This document shows, one piece after another, positions 7,618-13,530 of a stretch of DNA of 48,535 bases. This stretch comes from Clostridium sp. GTDB taxonomy: Bacteria > Bacteroidota > Bacteroidia > Bacteroidales > Muribaculaceae. Position numbers and translations under genes: made by a program. The stretch covers positions 30,539 through 79,073 of the forward strand of contig JAMPBQ010000001.1 of the NCBI GenBank assembly GCA_023666615.1, in the 5' to 3' direction. The notes below the pieces were generated by a model. The model was not told the DNA's origin. It did not search any database and was given only the letters and a program-made list of their open reading frames with translations. Each line of letters starts with the position of its first letter. Positions within the stretch are counted from its first letter, which is position 1.

Positions 7618-8563
7618 CCGCGATGGCAATGGCGCCGCTGAGCTGCTGGAGGCCATAGGAGTGATTTCCAACGGAGTGACATTCGACAAGTGGAAGCCGT
7701 TGCTCCCGTTTGGCGTAAGGGATGTTGTGGCTATCATTGGCCGCGAGCCGGTGGAGGCGCTGGCCAGGTTCTATGAAGGGTATGAAGAGCCCTCTAGCGA
7801 GTTCCCGCCGTCATCGGCAATGCCATTGAGATACCTTAAGCAGGCTGTGGCTTTCTTCACCTGGCTGAAAATCATCCCCACGCTTGACGCCCAGCATGAC
7901 GAGGCGGGGCGCAGCCGCCGGCTGGGGGAGAACGAAAAGGGCTTGACCGCCCTGCAGGAATACAAGGACGAGGCTAATATCCAGCGCTTGGCATACGAGG
8001 CGGTCGACGCCCTGGTGGAGGCTCTTGATGTTGGCGAATATTCATTTTGGATCTATTCTCCTAAATGCCGCCAGCGCGACGGCCTTCTGATTCGAAGCAA
8101 GGAGGAATTCGATGAATGCTACGCCATAGGCTCGCACCGGCTTTTCCTTACTCTTTTGCCCATAATTCGCGAAGTGCAGGGCGCAGTGGTGGCCCCTGTG
8201 CTGGGCAAATATCTTGACCGGCTTCTGTGTATCGGAAGTGAAGGCGACTGTGGCGATTTGAAGCTTATGAAGGACACTGCAGCCAGGGCCGTTGCTCTGT
8301 TGACGATGAAAAAGGCCGTGGAGCGATTGCCCGTGGAGGTCATCCCCGAAGGAATCGTACAGGTGCAGCAGTCCCAGCCGGTTAACTCCAGGCTGAGGGC
8401 TGAGCAGAGCGCGCGTGCGGCGGTGGCGGCTTCCCTTGGGGCTGACGCCTATGCGGCGCTTGAGTATCTGCAGATGCTTGTGGCGCGGAAGGAGGAAAAT
8501 GGCGCCGATGCCGACGTTTCAGCCATCGGCCCAATAGTTCACAGCAAAGGCATGTCATTCTGA
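7595..8563 (+). CDS. Head/connector-region protein, DUF6712-like
   Basis: A 322-residue largely helical protein. The segment LKIIPTLDAQHDEAGRSRRL, followed by ENEKGLTALQEYKDEAN and later GSHRLFLTLLPIIREVQ, resembles a conserved Bacteroidetes phage protein that I recall as DUF6712; that name could not be checked here. Two places downstream of the portal it may be a head-tail connector or, less likely, a coat protein. It overlaps its neighbours by 23 nt and 1 nt. The C-terminal 70 residues are Ala- and Glu-rich helix. Confidence 0.6.
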   Translation: MREIRLFDRDGNGAAELLEAIGVISNGVTFDKWKPLLPFGVRDVVAIIGREPVEALARFYEGYEEPSSEFPPSSAMPLRYLKQAVAFFTWLKIIPTLDAQHDEAGRSRRLGENEKGLTALQEYKDEANIQRLAYEAVDALVEALDVGEYSFWIYSPKCRQRDGLLIRSKEEFDECYAIGSHRLFLTLLPIIREVQGAVVAPVLGKYLDRLLCIGSEGDCGDLKLMKDTAARAVALLTMKKAVERLPVEVIPEGIVQVQQSQPVNSRLRAEQSARAAVAASLGADAYAALEYLQMLVARKEENGADADVSAIGPIVHSKGMSF

Positions 8564-9327
8564 TGAAAACGGTGGTCACAAGGGGCAAAAGGTTGGAGAT
8601 TCCCGAATGCGTGGGTGAGCTGACTCCAAAACAATACGAGTATTACGCTTTCTTGGCGCTGATGCTTGGGTCGGGGGCTATCGATGAAAAGCATTTCCGA
8701 GTGCGCTGGATGTCATACCTGCTTGGAATGGGAATGGCTGACTATACCATCCTCAAGTCATGCCATATAGCCGAGATAAAGGGGCAGGAGTCTGCAATCG
8801 ACGGTTTTTTCAAGGGCGGCCGGCTCGACTTCAGCGCCACGGCCAACCTATTGCCTAAGTATCGGGGCTATAAGGGGCCAGGCGACTGGCTGGAAGGGGT
8901 GGCATTCGGAGAGTTTGTTGAATGCCTGACGCTGATGGAGGCCGCGGCATCGGGAGGCGAGGGCGAGGCTGATGAGGCCTGCAGGCTTATAGCGCGAAAG
9001 CTTTACCATATTCCCGACGCTGATAAGGTGCCCGACATGCTGGCTTTCCATGCTCCAACTCTGCTGTCTTCGGTGTGGAAAGCCTTGCAATCGGCGCCTG
9101 TCGAGATCAATGGGCGAAAGATAGATTTCCGTATTATATTCCGCGGCTCTGGTGTGGTCAAGCCCGATGACAACACGGGGTGGACGGGAATAATTTTCGA
9201 GGTGGCACAGGCTGGATTGTTCGGCAATGTGGCTCAAGTGGAGCAAACCGACATGTGGGCGGTGCTGATGTATCTGTACAAGTGCAAATTTGAATACCTC
9301 AATGAAGTGAGGAATAACAAAAAATGA
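8563..9327 (+). CDS. Phage protein of unknown function in head-tail module
   Basis: A 254-residue protein whose ATG overlaps the previous stop (TGATG). It begins with a short beta segment, then ELTPKQYEYYAFLALML, a helix-rich middle, and a second beta-containing region (VEINGRKIDFRIIFRGSG). The C-terminal helix MWAVLMYLYKCKFEYLNEV is amphipathic. No family recognised. Its place between connector-type genes and the endolysin suggests an assembly or tail-chaperone-like role, which is an inference from order only. Confidence 0.65.
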   Translation: MKTVVTRGKRLEIPECVGELTPKQYEYYAFLALMLGSGAIDEKHFRVRWMSYLLGMGMADYTILKSCHIAEIKGQESAIDGFFKGGRLDFSATANLLPKYRGYKGPGDWLEGVAFGEFVECLTLMEAAASGGEGEADEACRLIARKLYHIPDADKVPDMLAFHAPTLLSSVWKALQSAPVEINGRKIDFRIIFRGSGVVKPDDNTGWTGIIFEVAQAGLFGNVAQVEQTDMWAVLMYLYKCKFEYLNEVRNNKK

Positions 9328-9328
9328 T

Positions 9329-9781
9329 ATGGATCTTTCAGAGTCAATCAAGAAAAAAATCAAGGCCTGGGAGGGATGCAGCCTTCAGGCCTACAAGTGT
9401 CCGAGCGGGGTGCTTACTATCGGATTCGGTCACACCGGCTCCGACGTTAAGCCTGGGATGAGGATTTCACAGGCCGAAGCCGACGCGCTGTTTGAGGCGG
9501 ATATAGCCAGGTTCGCGGCATCGATGGAGCCGCAATTGGCCAGACTGGGCCTGCGGCAGTGCCAGGCTGACGCCCTCGTTTCGCTTTCTTACAATATAGG
9601 GTCGCTGGAGAAGAAGGCGCCTTCGCTGCTGGCCAAGGTGAAGGCTGATCCTGACGACCCTGCAATCCTATTGGAGTTTATGCGGCACGTCAACGCCCGC
9701 GTGAATGGCAAGCTGGTGCCATTGGCTGGCCTGGTAAGGCGGCGCGAAGCTGAGGCTAACCACTATTATGGACGAGTATGA
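9329..9781 (+). CDS. Endolysin, GH24 lysozyme
   Basis: A 150-residue phage lysozyme that hydrolyses the MurNAc-GlcNAc bond of peptidoglycan at lysis. The family's E-x8-(D/C)-x5-T active site is present as E15, C24 and T30, followed by IGFGHTG; downstream come the usual helical lobe (LVSLSYNIG) and the RRREAEANHYY end. No signal or anchor sequence is evident, so it needs the holin to reach the wall. It is translated from the head-tail operon, more than 4 kb away from the holin- and spanin-like genes. ATG overlaps nothing upstream (1-nt gap) and the end overlaps the next start by 4 nt. Confidence 0.92.
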   Translation: MDLSESIKKKIKAWEGCSLQAYKCPSGVLTIGFGHTGSDVKPGMRISQAEADALFEADIARFAASMEPQLARLGLRQCQADALVSLSYNIGSLEKKAPSLLAKVKADPDDPAILLEFMRHVNARVNGKLVPLAGLVRRREAEANHYYGRV

Positions 9782-10215
9782 CAAGCCTTGCGAGATACCG
9801 CGAATATTGGGAGCGCATGGCCACGCGGGTCGATTCTATCGATGGCGCGCTCCCCATTACGCTGGATGAGCAGATGGGAAAGAAGATTCAGTCGCTTCCG
9901 GCCGATTCGGTCACGCTGTTCGTCCTCCCTCCGCTTGCCGAATCTGTTGCGAAGAATGCCGATTCATTCAGGGAGGTTAACAAGTGCGTGGTGTTCCTGA
10001 TGGAGAAGTATGATCCGCAGAGGCGAAGTTCGTTTGATGTGCTGGAGGAGACGCAGCCTGCAATCGAGAGAGTGAAGAAGCTGATGCTGTTGGATCAATC
10101 GGCCGGATGCCCAGTGATGCGCATCGATGCGGGCAGTATTGACACTGCGCCGGAGACTGAGCTTTACGGGCGTTTCGCCGGTTGGTCGATAGGCTTCAAT
10201 ATTATTTCATGCTGA
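9778..10215 (+). CDS. Phage protein of unknown function after endolysin
   Basis: A 145-residue protein starting at an ATGA overlap with the endolysin. It begins with a helical MTSLARYREYWERMATRV and contains a beta-alpha pattern (SVTLFVLPPLAES, KCVVFLMEKYD), ending in a short beta segment (GWSIGFNIISC). No family recognised. Position before a tail-completion-like gene suggests a head-tail joining role. Confidence 0.6.
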   Translation: MTSLARYREYWERMATRVDSIDGALPITLDEQMGKKIQSLPADSVTLFVLPPLAESVAKNADSFREVNKCVVFLMEKYDPQRRSSFDVLEETQPAIERVKKLMLLDQSAGCPVMRIDAGSIDTAPETELYGRFAGWSIGFNIISC

Positions 10216-10216
10216 T

Positions 10217-10630
10217 ATGGAAGCAAGCGAAGATCCGGATGTAGTGTTTAAGTATTTCAGGGACTACGTCAACCGCGGATTCAGCAAGATTTTCAACGAG
10301 CAGCGTCGCATTGCAGCCGCGAAGATTTACGGCAAGCAGGCGCATCGAACGGACGGAACTCCGCGAAGTCGCTCCGGCCGGCTGCAGCGTGCGTTGGAGT
10401 CTCCATCCTTTTCTCTGTCCGGCTCCGGCTCCAGTCTGTCCGCTTCGGCGCGATATCCCGCCTATATCCGATTTCTCGACATGAAGCGGCTAGGCAATTA
10501 CCGAATCTATAACCGCCCAATTTGGGGCATACTCTATAAGGAGACGTTTCGCGACCTTAGGTACGAGTTCTACGATTGGCTGGAGAAGTTCGTCAAAAAG
10601 TCAATTTCGGGAAGCTATCAACAGGCGTAG
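10217..10630 (+). CDS. Tail-completion-like phage protein
   Basis: A 137-residue basic protein, 1 nt after the previous stop. The order of a helical N-terminus, a SGRLQRALESPSF segment, a Ser-rich beta region and RYPAYIRFLDMKR resembles the tail-completion proteins of the HK97 gp10 type, in which an SGRL-like segment precedes a beta-sandwich. Similarity is by pattern only. It is the last gene of the head operon and is followed by a terminator. Confidence 0.5.
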   Translation: MEASEDPDVVFKYFRDYVNRGFSKIFNEQRRIAAAKIYGKQAHRTDGTPRSRSGRLQRALESPSFSLSGSGSSLSASARYPAYIRFLDMKRLGNYRIYNRPIWGILYKETFRDLRYEFYDWLEKFVKKSISGSYQQA

Positions 10631-10653
10631 ACGGCCTATCTGGCGGCAATAAA

Positions 10654-10677
10654 AAAGCAGCCGGAGACGGCTGCTTT
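10654..10677 (+). terminator. Intrinsic terminator
   Basis: A stem AGCAGCCG (10656-10663) with CGGCTGCT (10668-10675), GAGA loop, flanked by A6 upstream and T residues downstream. It could act in both directions: for the head operon on + and for the mazF remnant region on -. Confidence 0.75.
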
Positions 10678-10702
10678 GGTTCTGAAATAGTTTTCCTAAA
10701 GT

Positions 10703-10870
10703 TTAATAATCGAACATGTCAAGCAATACGTTGGTTATAACGTGTTTTTCCAGCTCTGATATTTCACCTATTAAATTGCCAAGCCTGGATTTGTCAATGG
10801 TTTTTAGTTGGTCGATTGCCGCATAGCTGTCATTTGCCAACCCGCTTTGGGGCGTTGCCTTAATTAATAC
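10703..10870 (-). pseudogene. mazF-family toxin remnant (C-terminal half only)
   Basis: The - strand frame encodes about 55 residues matching the end of MazF/PemK mRNA interferases: VLIKATPQSGL, then AAIDQLKTIDKSRLG and GEISELEKHVITNVLL. The N-terminal half, with the catalytic core start, is absent. The frame runs across 10870 into sequence that is the antisense of a repeat copied from the end of gene 12269-12544, so the toxin was cut there by recombination. No antitoxin gene adjoins it. The fragment should be inactive as a toxin. Confidence 0.8.
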
Positions 10871-10934
10871 CCCGCCCGACGCCGACCTCCCCGAAAACGA
10901 CACCCCGGCATTCACCATCTGAGCCCTGGGCCTC
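10870..10934 (+). repeat. Direct repeat, copy 1 (65 bp)
   Basis: This segment matches 12492-12556 at 61 of 65 positions. It encodes the tail DADLPENDTPAFTI and stop of gene 12269-12544 plus the start of its terminator region. It abuts the mazF remnant exactly, so it marks a recombination junction. The remaining gene body is absent here. Confidence 0.9.
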
Positions 10935-11058
10935 TGGCCTATTGCTTAATTAACCCAAGATTGAAGGGCCTCCAGGCTCTTTCCTATTTTCCACCGAAAT
11001 TTTTCAGTGAGATTTTTTCTAAAAAAATAAAAAGATAGTAAATTTTATGCCTCTTAAT

Positions 11059-11089
11059 TTTGTTATAAGGATAAAAATTACTACTTTTG
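11059..11089 (+). promoter_or_regulatory. Promoter of hicAB
   Basis: TTTG at 11059-11062, 19-nt spacer, TACTTTTG at 11082-11089: a full match to the Bacteroidetes consensus. Transcription would start near 11096, leaving about 14 nt before the hicA ATG at 11110, which supports that start. Confidence 0.85.
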
Positions 11090-11109
11090 TGATGTCGAAT
11101 CAATACAAG

Positions 11110-11304
11110 ATGAAACGTTACAAAGTAAAAGAGGTCATAAAGATGCTTGAGGCCGATGGTTGGTATCTCTCATGTTGGAAAGGCGACCACCGGCAATTCA
11201 AACATAACGCAAAGAAAGGCCGCGTGACTGTCCCGGGAAAACCGAGCGACACGCTTGAACAAGAGATCTTAAACAGTATTTTCAAACAGGCGGGATGGCG
11301 ATAA
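11110..11304 (+). CDS. hicA: HicA-type toxin, mRNA interferase
   Basis: A 64-residue protein with the double-stranded-RNA-binding-like HicA fold. The family signature is intact: KMLEADGWYL, then KGDHRQFKH with H27 as likely catalytic residue, RVTVPGKP and a C-terminal ILNSIFKQAGW helix. HicA cleaves mRNA until neutralised by HicB. ATG 11110 is preferred over the in-frame ATG at 11092 because the promoter predicts a transcript start near 11096. The antitoxin gene begins 27 nt downstream. In a prophage such pairs usually stabilise the element or block competing phages. Confidence 0.93.
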   Translation: MKRYKVKEVIKMLEADGWYLSCWKGDHRQFKHNAKKGRVTVPGKPSDTLEQEILNSIFKQAGWR

Positions 11305-11331
11305 GCCAAAATGCACAAAAATGATGATAAG

Positions 11332-11742
11332 ATGGAAACAATAAAAGTAGAAGTCTCGTGGAGCGGAAAAAATTATGGGGGCGGCTGGGGATATCCCGAG
11401 GTCGGAGCGATAATAAGTACAGGCAAAACTCTAGAGGAGTTTAAGGATGAATTTGTCTCCGCACTTGAATTTCATGTGAAGGGAATGCTCTCCGATGGTG
11501 ACACTGTGCCACAGTGGCTCGCCGACAAGGACTATAAAATCGAGTACGACCTGAAAGCATCGGCTCTGCTGCGCCAAGCAGAGCGTTTCACCACTATGGC
11601 GGCGCTCAGCCGCGTTACCGGCATAAACCAGCGCCTTCTCTCAAATTATGCCTCAGAGGTGAAGCGTCCCCGTCCGGCTCAGCTTAAGCGCATCGTGGAT
11701 GGCATTCACCAAATTGGGCAAAGTTGCCTCGCGCTATGCTGA
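11332..11742 (+). CDS. hicB: HicB-type antitoxin with DNA-binding end
   Basis: A 136-residue partner of HicA. The N-terminal half is the RNase H-like HicB fold (KVEVSWSGKNYGGGWGYPEV, TGKTLEEFKDEFVSALEFH); the C-terminal half is a helix-turn-helix (MAALSRVTGINQRLLSNYAS) that probably represses the hicAB promoter. ATG 11332 is preferred over 11311 because the homologous region starts at METIKVEV. It is followed by a clear terminator, so the pair forms a two-gene unit. Confidence 0.92.
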   Translation: METIKVEVSWSGKNYGGGWGYPEVGAIISTGKTLEEFKDEFVSALEFHVKGMLSDGDTVPQWLADKDYKIEYDLKASALLRQAERFTTMAALSRVTGINQRLLSNYASEVKRPRPAQLKRIVDGIHQIGQSCLALC

Positions 11743-11793
11743 AAACATGTCAGTGGTGATTTGACGCCCCATTGACATAGGCCCATAGGCCTT

Positions 11794-11831
11794 AATTCCT
11801 TTGAATTCTAAAGTCGAAGGAATTTTTTTTG
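11794..11831 (+). terminator. Terminator of hicAB
   Basis: Stem AATTCCTT (11794-11801) with AAGGAATT (11817-11824), then a run of T to 11830. Confidence 0.8.
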
Positions 11832-11840
11832 CTCAATGTG

Positions 11841-11872
11841 TTTGGTAATACCGAAAATCCATGCTATCTTTG
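11841..11872 (+). promoter_or_regulatory. Promoter of structured leader 2
   Basis: TTTG at 11841-11844, 20-nt spacer, TATCTTTG at 11865-11872. It fits the Bacteroidetes consensus and would start transcription close to the A segment of the leader. Confidence 0.85.
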
Positions 11873-12086
11873 CAGTGCGAAACACAACGATGTTTGTCAT
11901 CGCCGAGGAGTCACGGTTAACGGCTCGAACATATTCGGGCATTTTTTATGCCCTTACATAAAACAAAAACGGCTACGGCTGTCATATCCATACAACTTTT
12001 GGCTCTTCGGAGTGACTACGTTGTTGTGTTTCGCGACGGGATATGGCAGCCGTTTTTCTGTCTGCAAAGCGAAACACAACAACGTA
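11873..12086 (+). promoter_or_regulatory. Structured 5' leader, copy 2 (A-hairpin-B-A'-B'-A'')
   Basis: Same architecture as 2853-3079. A 11877-11889; conserved GTTAACG block at 11916; hairpin GGGCAT/ATGCCC 11937-11953; B 11975-11989; small hairpin CTC/GAG near 12003-12012; A' 12019-12034; B' 12039-12053; A'' 12069-12084, followed two bases later by ATG 12087. B/B' is a 15-bp pairing with one G-U. A/A' pairs over 12-13 nt; A'/A'' is a perfect 16-bp complement. A/A' and B/B' interleave as a pseudoknot and exclude A'/A''. The alternative helix ends right at the start codon, so it should hinder ribosome binding. Confidence 0.8.
11890..11961 (+). CDS. Possible 23-residue leader peptide
   Basis: ATG 11890 directly after segment A opens a frame of 23 codons ending at TAA 11961, spanning the conserved block and the hairpin (LTARTYSGIFYALT at its end). 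The matching frame of leader 1 ends similarly (VNAARNPSGFSFARIHTI, stop 2945-2947) but has no standard start codon, so the likeness may come from RNA conservation only. If translated, the ribosome would disrupt the A segment and hairpin. Confidence 0.3.
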   Translation: MFVIAEESRLTARTYSGIFYALT

Positions 12087-12272
12087 ATGAACAAAAAGAA
12101 ATCACGCCGCGTGGATTCCGAAAAAGTCCGCGGCATTCTCGCGGAACTCGCAGAGGCAATCTGCCTGGCTCAGCGCAAAGTCACCCTCTCTATGCAGGGC
12201 AACACCTTTGAGATCCACCTTGGGGGCGCGTCGGTCAACATCACCGTAAACGAGGAAGGAGGCAGGCTATGA
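12087..12272 (+). CDS. Small phage protein behind structured leader 2
   Basis: A 61-residue protein with a basic start (MNKKKSRRVDSEKVRG), a helix (ILAELAEAICLAQRKV) and a beta-like end (GNTFEIHLGGASVNITVNEEGG). ATG lies 2 nt after segment A'' of the leader, so its translation should depend on leader folding. The stop overlaps the next start by 4 nt, so both proteins are likely co-translated. No family recognised and no resemblance to the gene behind leader 1. Confidence 0.7.
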   Translation: MNKKKSRRVDSEKVRGILAELAEAICLAQRKVTLSMQGNTFEIHLGGASVNITVNEEGGRL

Positions 12273-12544
12273 GAATAATAGCAGCGGGCGCGCAGATCAC
12301 AACCGCCGTAGTGGAAGTGCTGGAGACGCTGCAGGGCCAGCCCGACATTGCCAAGCTTTACATCGGCGCCATCGACTCCATCACACGCGCGGCCATCGAG
12401 GGATTTTCTGGCAATGACGAGCGCGACGCCGAAACCCTCTCAATCCTGCGCGCCCTGCAGATGATGCGCCGCGACATCGAGGCGCTGGCCTCCCCGTCCG
12501 ACGCCGATCTCCCCGAAAACGACACCCCCGCATTCACCATCTGA
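12269..12544 (+). CDS. Small phage protein, partner of 12087-12272
   Basis: A 91-residue acidic, mostly helical protein, starting in an ATGA overlap with the preceding gene. Helices at about 8-22 (TTAVVEVLETLQGQ) and 45-75 (DERDAETLSILRALQMMRRD); the end DADLPENDTPAFTI recurs as a fragment at 10870. No family recognised. It shares the leader-controlled transcript with its neighbour and is followed by a terminator. Confidence 0.7.
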   Translation: MRIIAAGAQITTAVVEVLETLQGQPDIAKLYIGAIDSITRAAIEGFSGNDERDAETLSILRALQMMRRDIEALASPSDADLPENDTPAFTI

Positions 12545-12556
12545 GCCCTGCGCCTC
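12492..12556 (+). repeat. Direct repeat, copy 2 (65 bp)
   Basis: End of gene 12269-12544 and start of its terminator; matches 10870-10934 at 61 of 65 positions. The two copies bracket hicAB, leader 2 and the two small genes. Confidence 0.9.
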
Positions 12557-12586
12557 GGCAGACCATTCTTGCCTGGGCGCTTTTTT
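12550..12586 (+). terminator. Intrinsic terminator
   Basis: GCGCC (12550-12554) pairs with GGCGC (12576-12580), supported by an inner GGCA/TGCC pairing, followed by six T. It ends the leader 2 transcript. Confidence 0.7.
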
Positions 12587-12660
12587 ATCATTTGGATGAT
12601 CGGAAAAATCAAAAATTTGCTTAACTTTGTGGAAAATAGTTTTATGAAAGGAGCATGGCT

Positions 12661-13461
12661 ATGAAGATAAAAGTATTTTATTGGCTTGTATACGAGGCTT
12701 GTTTTATCGCGTCGATGATTCTGGGCATGGCAGCTGAGTCGTGGATGCCTGATGATTTCCTTGCCATTGTCCTGCAGGCGGCCGCGTTGGCCATTATACC
12801 GTTGATGATAGTTGGCCCGCTGCTCCAGGCTCTTTTGGACAGCCGCTTCCCCGGCTGGCTCTACGTGCCGTTTTCCGAAAAGCGGAAGAAGGCTCTTGAG
12901 CGCCAGAAAAAGCGTGATGAGGTTGCTAAGGAGAAATTCAAGGAATTGGAGCGGGCGCTTCTGTATCCATTCTATTCTCTTGGCCGCAAGCACACGATGA
13001 TAAGCGATTTCTGCTGCGATAATCCAAAACGGGTCAAATGGCTGAAGGATAGCAAATATTATGTTATGTGGCGAACAGATGTGATTAATTGGGCAAGAAA
13101 CAATATCAGCCGCATTAAGTTCTTCAACTTCAATGATGGAATCTTTATGTATATTTTTGACTCCGAGCAGGGATACCGCGATTTGGTGAATCTAACGGAA
13201 AAATACAATTTCACGCCTAATCCTAATTGCAAAGTGGATTGCTGCATAGAGTTAAATGACGAACGCCTTCCGAAAGATTACTTTGAATTTCCAGGCCTTG
13301 TGTGGGAGGATGAGGATATTGACGAAAGCTATTTCCCGGCGGAAAAAAGGCGCACGGCCGCGGCCGACGCATTTGCGTTTGGCGCCGGCGTGGGCATCGG
13401 AATGGGGCTATTCGGAGGCGGAGGAGGCTCTTCATCAGACGGTGGAGGCTGCGCGGGCTGA
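12661..13461 (+). CDS. Phage membrane protein with Gly/Ser-rich tail
   Basis: A 266-residue protein. ATG 12661 is favoured because AAGGAG (12648-12653) lies 7 nt before it, an unusual clear Shine-Dalgarno for this phylum; ATG 12655 is too close. Two N-terminal membrane helices (VYEACFIASMILGMAAE and IVLQAAALAIIPLMIVGPLL) precede a basic coiled region (KRKKALERQKKRDEVAKEK) and a soluble domain with Cys residues (ISDFCCDNPKRVKWL). The tail is Gly/Ser-rich and ends GGGCAG. A TAACTTTG box at 12622-12629 is a likely -7 element. Function unknown; as a gene between island and tail module it may be an accessory (moron) gene, for example in surface change or exclusion. Confidence 0.75.
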   Translation: MKIKVFYWLVYEACFIASMILGMAAESWMPDDFLAIVLQAAALAIIPLMIVGPLLQALLDSRFPGWLYVPFSEKRKKALERQKKRDEVAKEKFKELERALLYPFYSLGRKHTMISDFCCDNPKRVKWLKDSKYYVMWRTDVINWARNNISRIKFFNFNDGIFMYIFDSEQGYRDLVNLTEKYNFTPNPNCKVDCCIELNDERLPKDYFEFPGLVWEDEDIDESYFPAEKRRTAAADAFAFGAGVGIGMGLFGGGGGSSSDGGGCAG

Positions 13462-13530
13462 TTCCCCGCTGTCCTTCAATGGCTGAATCTTAGGTCGTAA
13501 TTTTGCCTAAAACAAAATTACACCTTTGAT

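Noticed and set aside
11877-12034. Invertible promoter (phase switch) formed by inverted copies A and A'
   Set aside because: The promoter lies outside the repeats, B/B' and A'' remain unexplained, and leader 1 has only imperfect A/A' identity; RNA pairing explains both copies better.
12358-12993. A 211-codon - strand frame that shares MVNAGVSFSGRSAS with the frame at 10918
   Set aside because: The shared part is the antisense of the duplicated DADLPENDTPAFTI coding segment; real + strand genes explain it.
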